Positions 8,666 to 14,890 of a stretch of DNA of 14,890 bases are shown piece by piece. The stretch comes from Azophilus sp964638775 (GTDB taxonomy: Bacteria; Pseudomonadota; Gammaproteobacteria; Pseudomonadales; Azotimanducaceae): NCBI GenBank assembly GCA_964638775.1, contig CAZWZH010000202.1, forward strand, positions 1 to 14,890, given 5' to 3'. Position 1 is the stretch's first letter, and each line of letters starts with the position of its first letter. A program made the position numbers and the translations under genes. Below the pieces are notes generated by a model that was not told where the DNA came from, searched no databases, and worked only from the letters and a program-made list of their open reading frames with translations.

Positions 8666-8760
8666 CCCGGTTTTCCCCTGATTGAGAGTCCGGCCATCTT
8701 CTCCGCAAAAACGGCGGCATGCAAATCGGTTCTCTGCACGCCGGTGATCCGGAACCGGTC

Positions 8761-8788
8761 TTTGCAGTATCGCGCGAGGGCGCATACT
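8761..8788 (+). promoter_or_regulatory. Possible sigma70-type promoter for the aminotransferase/amidohydrolase pair
   Basis: TTTGCA (8761-8766) and CATACT (8783-8788) are separated by 16 bp, each matching four of six consensus bases. The start of transcription would lie near 8795, leaving a leader of about 38 nt that includes the GGGAGA ribosome site (8820-8825) of the TTG-start gene. It lies in the 167-bp gap between two divergent genes, where promoters are expected. Assigned by eye only. Confidence 0.3.
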
Positions 8789-8832
8789 CTGGCCGACAGC
8801 ATCGATCCTGGCCACTATCGGGAGACCAGCGC

Positions 8833-10152
8833 TTGAACGACTCGAATCCTTCCTTCTACGACGCCCACTGGATGCCGTATACGTCCAACCGGGCGTTCAA
8901 GCGGGACCCGCGGATCGTTGAACGCGCGGAAGGCTGCCACTACTACACCCCGGACGGCCGCAGGATCTTCGACAGCCTGTCCGGGATGTGGTGCTGCGGC
9001 GCCGGGCACGGCAACCGAAGCATCGCCGAGGCGGTCTCGAATCAGCTTCGCCGCATGGACTATGCCCCGGCCTTCCAGTTCGGCCACGCGTCGAGTTTCG
9101 AGTTGGCCAACCGCATCGTCGAGTTGATGCCGGAGGGCCTCTCCCACGTCTTCTTCACCAATTCCGGGTCGGAGAGCACCGATACCTCCCTCAAGATCGC
9201 CCGTGCCTACTGGCGCGAGGCGGGGCGCCCGGGCAAGACGAAGCTGATCGGGCGCGTCCGGGGCTATCACGGCGTCAATTTCGGCGGCACCAGCCTGGGC
9301 GGCATCGGTCCCAACCGCCAGATGTACGGGCCGCTGCTCGATACCGACCACCTCTCTGCCACACTGCTTCCCGAAAATGCATTCAGCCGCGGCATGCCCC
9401 AATACGGCAGCCATCTCGCCGACCAGCTCGAGGAAATCGTGGCGTTGCACGATGCATCGAACATCGCGGCGGTGATCGTCGAGCCGATGTCCGGTTCCGG
9501 CGGTGTCGTTGTCCCGCCCGCGGGTTATCTGCAGCGACTGCGCGAGATCTGCGACCGCCACGACATCCTGCTCATCTTCGATGAGGTGATTACCGGCTTC
9601 GGGCGGGCGGGTTCATTGACCGGAGCCGAGGAATTCGGCGTGGTGCCGGACATTCTGAACCTGGCCAAGCAACTGACCAACGGCACCGTTCCCATGGGCG
9701 CCGTGGTGACGAGCGAGACGATCTACCGGGCCTTCATGGATGCGCCGAAACCGCCGCACGCCATCGAATTGCCCCACGGCTATACCTACTCGGCGCACCC
9801 GGTCGCCTGTGCGGCCGGGCTCGCCGCGCTCGATCTCCTGGTCGCGGAAGGGCTGATCGAGCGTGCGCGAAAACTTTCGGTGCGGTTCGAGACGTACCTG
9901 CACCAACTCAGGGACGCACCCCATGTCGTCGATATCCGCAACTACGGGCTCGCCGGCGCGGTGCAGTTACAGCCGCGTGACGGCGACGTCATGATCAGGC
10001 CCTACGAGGCCGGGCTGAAAATGTGGGAAGCGGGTTTCTACGTGCGCTGGGGCGGCGATACGCTGCAGTTCGGCCCGCCGTTCGTCGCCGAAGCCTCAGA
10101 CCTCGAAGCCATGTTCGAGCGACTCGCAACGGTGCTCCCCGAGGTCGCGTAA
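8833..10152 (+). CDS. Omega-amino acid (beta-alanine):pyruvate aminotransferase, class III
   Basis: PLP-dependent cytoplasmic enzyme of 439 residues that moves the amino group of beta-alanine or another omega-amino acid to pyruvate, giving malonate semialdehyde and L-alanine (EC 2.6.1.18 by family). It follows the Pseudomonas enzyme closely from DAHWMPYTSNR at the N terminus to VRWGGDTLQFGPPF at the C terminus. Key parts are NSGSE (phosphate binding), GYHG, IFDEVITGFGR with Asp250 contacting the pyridine nitrogen, NLAKQLTNG with the Schiff-base Lys279, and HGYTYSAHPVACAAGLAALD. The start is TTG at 8833: GGGAGA lies 7 nt upstream and the length matches the family, while the in-frame ATG at 8719 would add 38 unrelated residues. 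The amidohydrolase gene follows 5 bp after the stop, suggesting one operon. The exact amine donor is inferred; related omega-transaminases accept many amines. Confidence 0.9.
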   Translation: MNDSNPSFYDAHWMPYTSNRAFKRDPRIVERAEGCHYYTPDGRRIFDSLSGMWCCGAGHGNRSIAEAVSNQLRRMDYAPAFQFGHASSFELANRIVELMPEGLSHVFFTNSGSESTDTSLKIARAYWREAGRPGKTKLIGRVRGYHGVNFGGTSLGGIGPNRQMYGPLLDTDHLSATLLPENAFSRGMPQYGSHLADQLEEIVALHDASNIAAVIVEPMSGSGGVVVPPAGYLQRLREICDRHDILLIFDEVITGFGRAGSLTGAEEFGVVPDILNLAKQLTNGTVPMGAVVTSETIYRAFMDAPKPPHAIELPHGYTYSAHPVACAAGLAALDLLVAEGLIERARKLSVRFETYLHQLRDAPHVVDIRNYGLAGAVQLQPRDGDVMIRPYEAGLKMWEAGFYVRWGGDTLQFGPPFVAEASDLEAMFERLATVLPEVA

Positions 10153-10157
10153 AAGCC

Positions 10158-11306
10158 ATGACCTACGCCGGCAACCGACGAATCAACGATGCGGACAGTC
10201 ACCTGATGGAACTGCCCGATTTCCTGACCCGCAATGCAGACCCCGAGCACCGGCAGGCGATTGGCGGCCTGCTCGACCGGGACATGGGTTTCTTCGAACT
10301 CGATGCCTACGCGGGGCAGGGGAGCCACACACCGGAGCGGCGCGCCGAACTGGCCGCACTGGGGGAAAACCTCACCAGGGGCCCGAAATGGCACGATGCG
10401 CTGGGCGCCTTCAACGGTTCGGAGCGCGCAGGAGCACTGGACCTCCTCGGGTTCGAGCGGCAGGTGATCTTCTCGTCATTCTGCGCGCGCCCCATATTCA
10501 GCGCTGACCGTGTGCCGTTACGGTATGCCGCGGCGCGTGCCCACAACCGGTCCATGGCGGAATTCTGTGCAGCCGATCGCCGGCTGATCGGGGTGGCCAT
10601 GGTCACACTGGACGAACCGGAGTTGGCGCTGACCGAGATCGATGCGGCGCTCGACCTCGGGCTGGGCGCGGTCTGGATACCTGCGGATCCGCCGGGCGGG
10701 CGGTCTCCGGGCCATCCTCTGCACGACCCGGTCTGGGCCCTGCTCGCGGAGCGGGGGGTACCCTTTCTACTGCATGTCGGCAGCGACGATCTGTCGATCC
10801 CCGATCCCTGGATCAACGACGGCCGCCCGGAGCGCAAGAGCGCACGGGGCGGCGCCGAAGTGATCGGCTCCAAGGATCTCACTGTCATTCACCATTCCGC
10901 GCACCGCTTCATTTCCGTGCTGGTGCTCGACGGCGTGCTGGAACGCCACCGGCAACTGCGCGGCGGCGTCATCGAACTCGGCGCCGGCTGGGTGCCGGAC
11001 ATGATCCGGCGCCTCGACCACGCGGCTGCCATCTGGGCCCGTTCCGAACCGCACCTGGCGGAGATGACCCGCACGCCGGGCGAGCAGATCCGCGAGCAGC
11101 TCCGCTTCACGCCCTATCCGTTCGAGGATGTCGGGCAGATGGTCAGCGAGTCCTCTGCGGAGCTGTACCTGTTCTCGTCGGACTATCCCCATGCGGAAGG
11201 CGGGCGCGATCCCATCGGCCGTTTCGAACGCTCGTCGGAAAGGCTGTCACCCGAGGAGCGGGAACGCTTCTTCCATCGGAATTTCGAAACGCTCTATCCG
11301 GCCTGA
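10158..11306 (+). CDS. Amidohydrolase family (amidohydrolase_2, ACMSD-like) metal-dependent hydrolase
   Basis: A 382-residue TIM-barrel enzyme of the amidohydrolase_2 group, which includes hydrolases and decarboxylases acting on carboxylated substrates. Candidate metal and catalytic residues are His15 in DADSHLME (Asp13 two before it), His206 in LLHVGSDD, His245/His246/His249 in HHSAHRF and Asp342 in SSDYPHAE. The closing section (SDYPHAEGGRDPIGRFE) is typical of this family. The ATG at 10158 is 5 bp after the aminotransferase stop; GAGG inside that gene is about 13 nt upstream, so translation may be coupled. The specific reaction cannot be named. Its partner suggests a step in breakdown of an amino-acid-like or heterocyclic compound, which is inference from operon context only. 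It converges on the carboxylase gene with only 17 bp between stops and no strong terminator there. Confidence 0.85.
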   Translation: MTYAGNRRINDADSHLMELPDFLTRNADPEHRQAIGGLLDRDMGFFELDAYAGQGSHTPERRAELAALGENLTRGPKWHDALGAFNGSERAGALDLLGFERQVIFSSFCARPIFSADRVPLRYAAARAHNRSMAEFCAADRRLIGVAMVTLDEPELALTEIDAALDLGLGAVWIPADPPGGRSPGHPLHDPVWALLAERGVPFLLHVGSDDLSIPDPWINDGRPERKSARGGAEVIGSKDLTVIHHSAHRFISVLVLDGVLERHRQLRGGVIELGAGWVPDMIRRLDHAAAIWARSEPHLAEMTRTPGEQIREQLRFTPYPFEDVGQMVSESSAELYLFSSDYPHAEGGRDPIGRFERSSERLSPEERERFFHRNFETLYPA

Positions 11307-11323
11307 TGGCCGTCCTGCCGGCG

Positions 11324-14300
11324 TTACCAGGTATCGACGTTGGGCCGTTTCTTGTGCGCGCGCGGTGAACGCGGCGCCACGGAGCGCAAGGCGGCCGTGA
11401 TCCATTTGCGGGAGTCGGCGGGATCGATCGTGTCGTCGAGTTCGAAGACCGATGCGGTGTTCACCGCCTTGCCCCTTTCATACAGGCTCTCAACGATCTT
11501 TTCATAGGCGGCCTTGCGTTCCTGCGGGTCGTCGATGGCCTGCAGTTCCTTGCGATAGCCGAGCTTGGCGGCGCCTTCCAGGCCCATGCCCCCGAACTCG
11601 CCGGTCGGCCAGGTTACCGTGAACAGCGGCGCCTTGAAGCTGCCGCCCGCCATGGCCTGGGCGCCGAGCCCGTAGGCCTTGCGGATGACGATGGTCATGA
11701 GCGGCACGTCGATGTTGGCGCCCACCACGAACATGCGCCCGGCATGGCGAACCAGGGCGGTTTTCTCGCTTTCCGGGCCCACCATGATGCCCGGGCAGTC
11801 GCACAGGCTCAGAATCGGCAGGTCGAACGCGTCGCACAACTGCATGAACCGCGCGCCCTTGTCAGCGCCGTCGGCATCGATGGCGCCCGAGAGGTGGCCG
11901 GGGTTGTTGGCGATCACGCCCATCGGCATGCCCTCCACCCGGATGAGGGCGGTGTAGATGCCGGGCCCCCAGTCCTTGCGGATCTCCAGCACCGAGCCGA
12001 CATCGGCGACGCCGTGGATGACATCGCGCATATCGTAGTAGCGCAGCCGGTTTTCCGGCACCACGAAGCGAAGCTCGCGCTCGTCCGGCGCCTCCCAGGA
12101 ATCCACCGGACCCTGGAAGTAGGAGAGATACCGCTTGGCGACCGCCACGGCCTCGGGTTCGTCGGCGACGGCGATGTCCACAACGCCGTTGGGTACCTGA
12201 ACGTCCATGGGCCCAACTTCCTCGGGCCGGAAAACGCCCAGGCCGCCGCCCTCGATCATGGCCGGGCCGCCGATGCCGATGTTGGAGCCCTCCGTGGCGA
12301 TGATCACGTCACAACAGGCCAGCAACACGGCGTTGCCCGCGAAACAGCGCCCGGTGGTGATGCCGACGATGGGCACGAGTCCCGAGAGCCGGGCGAAATA
12401 CGTAAACGCCCAGCAGTCGAGCCCGGCGAAGCTGGCCCCGTCGGTATCGCCGGGACGGCCCCCGCCGCCTTCGGCGAACAGCACGGTCGGCAACCGCTGC
12501 TGCTCCGCAATCTCGAACATGCGGTCTTTCTTGGCGTGGTTCTTGATGCCCTGGGTACCGGCCAGCACCATGTAGTCGTAGGACATGATCATGGCGCGTG
12601 CCGACTCGGCGCCGAACAGGTCGCCGTTGACCGTGCCGAGGCCGCAGACCATGCCGTCGCCCGGCGTGTTCTCGATCAGGTCTTCCAGGCTGCGCCGGCG
12701 CCGCTGACCGGCGATGACGAGCGAGCCGTATTCGACGAACGAGCCCTCGTCACACAGGTCGGCGATGTTCTCGCGGGCCGTGCGATGCCCCGTCCCGCGT
12801 CGCTTGGCCACCGCGCGGGGGCGGTTCTGGTCCAGCCCCTTCGCCTTGCGCTCGTACACCTCCCGGAGATCGGGCCGGATTCGGTCCAGGTCGAGCGTTG
12901 CGTCATCCCCCGCTTCCGGCGCTGCGATTTCTCCCGCTTCCAGATAGATGAGCGGATGACCTTCGTACACCGTGTCTCCCTCTTCGACGCCCAGCCGTTG
13001 GACGATGCCGCTGACGGCCGCGGTCACCACGTGTTCCATCTTCATGGCTTCCATGATCGCCACCTGCCGCCCCACGTGGATGGCATCGCCCGGCGCCACC
13101 TCGAAGCTGACTACGGTGCCCTGCATCGGAGCCTCGATGGCAGCGATGCCGGCGGCCAACGCTTCGGAAACGGGCTCGAGGGCGGCAGGCGCGCTGAAAC
13201 CGCCGGCGGCTCCCGACTTGCCGTGATCCAGAACGGCGAGCGGGTCGATCTCGTCCACCCGGGCCCCGGCAAGCGAACGGGCGGCCCTTGAGGCGCTCCG
13301 GCCATCGGCTTCGGAAGAACCGTGTTGCCGGCCACCCTGCAGCAATTTGCCGATTTCCTCATCGACAAACCCGGTGTGCACATCGTTGGCCTGAAAGCGT
13401 GGATGGGCGATCAGGCTTGCGAGGAAATCGAGGTTGGTCGGCACACCCTCGATGCGTGTCTCCCTGAGCGCCCGGCTGGCCTTGCGAACCGCTGCATCGT
13501 AGTCGTCAAACGGAGAGTGGACGATCAGCTTGGCCAGGAGGGAATCGAAGGCGGGATTGGTGGTATAACCTTGGCAACCATAAGTGTCGGTTCGCAGGCC
13601 CGGCCCGCTCGGAACCTCGAACAGGCTCAACGTACCGCCGCCGGGCCTGGCACTGCCGTCCCTGTGCATCGTTTCCATGTTGATGCGCGCCTGGATTGCA
13701 AAGCCGCGGGGGGAGGGGATGTCCGCCTGCCCCAGGCCGATTTCGTCAAGGCTCCTGCCCGCGGCCACCTGCAACTGCGCCCGGACGATGTCGATGCCCG
13801 TGATTTCCTCCGTGACCGTGTGCTCCACCTGCAGGCGCGCATTGGCTTCGATGAAGACGAACCGTTCGCCCGAGACCATGAACTCCACCGTACCCGCACC
13901 CCGGTAGCCGGAGGCTTCGCCAAGCCGCACTGCCGCATCCGTGAGTGCATCGCGGATTTCCGGCGCGAGTCCCGGGCTCGGCGCCACCTCGACAAGTTTC
14001 TGGTGGCGCCGCTGCACGCTGCATTCCCGTTCCCAGACATGGCTCACCGCGCCGCCGCCGTCGGCGACGATCTGCACCTCGATGTGGCGGGCGTTCGCCA
14101 GGTACTCCTCGACGTACACCTCGGGATTGCCGAACGCACCCCGGGCCTCCGAGCGGCAGCGCCGGTAGGCCTGCTCCACATCCGAGGCGTCCGACACCAC
14201 CCGCATGCCGCGCCCGCCACCCCCCGCCACGGCCTTGATCACCATGGCTGTCCCGTCGGGACAAGACGCAAGAAAGGAGCGGGCCTCATCCACGGAAACC

Positions 14301-14704
14301 GCCCCGTCGCTACCCGCAATCAGCGGAATCCCGCACTCCCGGGCGAGGGCGCGAGCCCGTGTCTTGTCCCCCAGCAGACAGAGCGTTTCAGGCGTCGGGC
14401 CGACGAATGTCAGCCCCGCGTCCTCGACAGCGGCGGCGAATTCGGGGTTTTCGCTAAGGAATCCGTAGCCGGGGTGCACGGCGTCGCATTGGCATCGCTC
14501 GGCGATCTCCGCGATCTGTGCGATATCAAGGTAAGCCCCCACGCCCCGGCCGGACAGCGCCGCCGCCTCGTCGGCCCCGGTGGTATGCGGCGAGGCGTCG
14601 TCATCTTCGCTGTGAACCGCGACGGTACCCAGCCCCAACTCGGCAGCGGTGCGGGCGATGCGTACGGCGATTTCGCCACGATTGGCGATAAGCAATTTCT
14701 TCAT
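11324..14704 (-). CDS. Single-chain biotin-dependent acyl-CoA carboxylase (BC-BCCP-CT fusion)
   Basis: A 1126-residue enzyme holding all activities of acyl-CoA carboxylation: ATP-driven carboxylation of biotin, then transfer to an acyl-CoA. Biotin carboxylase covers about 1-455: LIANRGEIAVR at the start, ATP-grasp loop GGGGRGM (161-167), QRRHQKLVEVAP (231-242) and FIEANARLQVEH (284-295, with Glu286, Asn288 and Arg290). A linker rich in Ala, Ser and Gly (about 456-520) leads to the biotin carrier (about 524-590) with EAMKM and biotinylated Lys555. The carboxyltransferase N half is about 612-865 (GGGGRPGD, GSNIGIGGPAMI) and the C half about 880-1115 (NNPGHLSGA, DCPGIMVG, GLGAQAMAGG). This order and length match the single-chain long-chain acyl-CoA carboxylases of mycobacteria and Rhodopseudomonas rather than the usual two-subunit propionyl-CoA enzyme. 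Substrate range is inferred. The ATG at 14704 opens the conserved N terminus; no clear ribosome site precedes it. Confidence 0.93.
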   Translation of the reverse strand: MKKLLIANRGEIAVRIARTAAELGLGTVAVHSEDDDASPHTTGADEAAALSGRGVGAYLDIAQIAEIAERCQCDAVHPGYGFLSENPEFAAAVEDAGLTFVGPTPETLCLLGDKTRARALARECGIPLIAGSDGAVSVDEARSFLASCPDGTAMVIKAVAGGGGRGMRVVSDASDVEQAYRRCRSEARGAFGNPEVYVEEYLANARHIEVQIVADGGGAVSHVWERECSVQRRHQKLVEVAPSPGLAPEIRDALTDAAVRLGEASGYRGAGTVEFMVSGERFVFIEANARLQVEHTVTEEITGIDIVRAQLQVAAGRSLDEIGLGQADIPSPRGFAIQARINMETMHRDGSARPGGGTLSLFEVPSGPGLRTDTYGCQGYTTNPAFDSLLAKLIVHSPFDDYDAAVRKASRALRETRIEGVPTNLDFLASLIAHPRFQANDVHTGFVDEEIGKLLQGGRQHGSSEADGRSASRAARSLAGARVDEIDPLAVLDHGKSGAAGGFSAPAALEPVSEALAAGIAAIEAPMQGTVVSFEVAPGDAIHVGRQVAIMEAMKMEHVVTAAVSGIVQRLGVEEGDTVYEGHPLIYLEAGEIAAPEAGDDATLDLDRIRPDLREVYERKAKGLDQNRPRAVAKRRGTGHRTARENIADLCDEGSFVEYGSLVIAGQRRRRSLEDLIENTPGDGMVCGLGTVNGDLFGAESARAMIMSYDYMVLAGTQGIKNHAKKDRMFEIAEQQRLPTVLFAEGGGGRPGDTDGASFAGLDCWAFTYFARLSGLVPIVGITTGRCFAGNAVLLACCDVIIATEGSNIGIGGPAMIEGGGLGVFRPEEVGPMDVQVPNGVVDIAVADEPEAVAVAKRYLSYFQGPVDSWEAPDERELRFVVPENRLRYYDMRDVIHGVADVGSVLEIRKDWGPGIYTALIRVEGMPMGVIANNPGHLSGAIDADGADKGARFMQLCDAFDLPILSLCDCPGIMVGPESEKTALVRHAGRMFVVGANIDVPLMTIVIRKAYGLGAQAMAGGSFKAPLFTVTWPTGEFGGMGLEGAAKLGYRKELQAIDDPQERKAAYEKIVESLYERGKAVNTASVFELDDTIDPADSRKWITAALRSVAPRSPRAHKKRPNVDTW

Positions 14705-14784
14705 CGGCGGTTCGGTGGATTACGCTGGCGTTCCCGACCCGGATTGTGCAACAAGTGTGGGTACCGACGCGATCATCCGCCGTC

Positions 14785-14816
14785 CAGGAAACTGAATGCC
14801 GGAACGCGGTTTCCTG
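14785..14816. promoter_or_regulatory. Perfect 8-bp inverted repeat upstream of the acyl-CoA carboxylase gene
   Basis: CAGGAAAC at 14785-14792 is repeated as its exact reverse complement GTTTCCTG at 14809-14816, separated by 16 bp. It lies about 80-110 bp before the carboxylase start and just before a possible divergent gene start, a place where a regulator of either gene could bind. No T-run follows the right arm, so a terminator is less likely. The binding protein is unknown and the repeat may be chance. Confidence 0.3.
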
Positions 14817-14855
14817 TTGTTCCTACCCACTTGGAATTCGCTTATCCTTCTGCGC

Positions 14856-14890
14856 ATGAACGTAGCAAACCCCCAATTCGTCCCCGACCC
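14856..14890 (+). CDS. Possible 5' end of a divergent gene (runs off the window)
   Basis: An ATG at 14856 opens a frame that stays open for its 11 complete codons to the edge (MNVANPQFVPD). No ribosome site lies directly before it; the nearest purine run, GGAA, is about 20 nt upstream, so it would be leaderless or weakly translated. The 151-bp gap from the carboxylase start suits divergent promoters. The fragment is too short to recognise, and the start is a guess. Confidence 0.3.
   Translation, partial: MNVANPQFVPD

Noticed and set aside
8741..8758. CCGGT-N8-ACCGG inverted repeat in the divergent gap
   Set aside because: Only five bases per arm in GC-rich DNA, which is readily expected by chance.
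8666..8815. N-terminal extension of the PPOX protein to 8815
   Set aside because: The added residues are Arg-rich and unlike the family, and they would cover the divergent promoter region; the start at 8665 has its own ribosome site.
8719..8832. ATG at 8719 as start of the aminotransferase
   Set aside because: It lacks a good ribosome site and adds 38 residues not found in the family; TTG at 8833 has GGGAGA at proper spacing.
11299..11323. Bidirectional terminator between the convergent amidohydrolase and carboxylase genes
   Set aside because: Only very short GC stems (GGCC/GGCC, CCGGC/GCCGG) are present, without T-runs on either side.
11744..13291. 515-codon plus-strand open frame
   Set aside because: It is antisense to the well-conserved acyl-CoA carboxylase and has no recognisable family or ribosome site.

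Overview
The window is GC-rich, densely coded and has short intergenic gaps (the longest are about 150-170 bp). Gene content points to a Proteobacterium, probably a gamma- or alphaproteobacterium. The basis is typical proteobacterial families: a COG1033-type RND exporter, a DUF1761 protein, an omega-amino-acid:pyruvate aminotransferase close to the Pseudomonas enzyme, and an NHLM-type bacteriocin exporter. The species cannot be fixed from sequence reading alone. No rRNA, tRNA, CRISPR array, insertion sequence or prophage gene was seen.

Left half, minus strand, read from right to left (8070 down to 1). A DUF1761 membrane protein is followed after 57 bp by a tightly packed set of four genes. 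First is a 783-residue RND/MMPL exporter. It overlaps by 20 bp a very short HlyD-like adaptor. Four bp further is an ABC transporter with an N-terminal C39 peptidase. Its stop codon overlaps by 1 bp the start of a second NHLM-type ABC transporter, which runs off the left edge. The last three correspond to the secretion protein, peptidase/permease/ATPase and permease/ATPase of the nitrile-hydratase-leader microcin (NHLM/NHLP) RiPP export system. Two things are odd. The HlyD-like protein lacks the whole lipoyl/coiled-coil hairpin section, and the second ABC gene carries a one-base frameshift near position 645. No precursor peptide or modifying enzyme lies inside the window; they would be sought to the left.

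Middle. A small PPOX-family flavoprotein gene (minus) is divergent from a plus-strand pair: an omega-amino-acid:pyruvate aminotransferase with a TTG start, followed 5 bp later by an amidohydrolase_2-family metal hydrolase. The pair looks like a small catabolic operon.

Right. A 1126-residue single-chain acyl-CoA carboxylase (biotin carboxylase, biotin carrier and both carboxyltransferase halves in one polypeptide) is convergent with the amidohydrolase. Its upstream region holds a perfect 8-bp inverted repeat and possibly the first codons of a divergent gene at the window edge.

The best candidate for something not yet described is the RND exporter + hairpin-less adaptor + two NHLM ABC transporters. 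The overlaps suggest translational coupling, so the RND protein is plausibly part of the same export machine.
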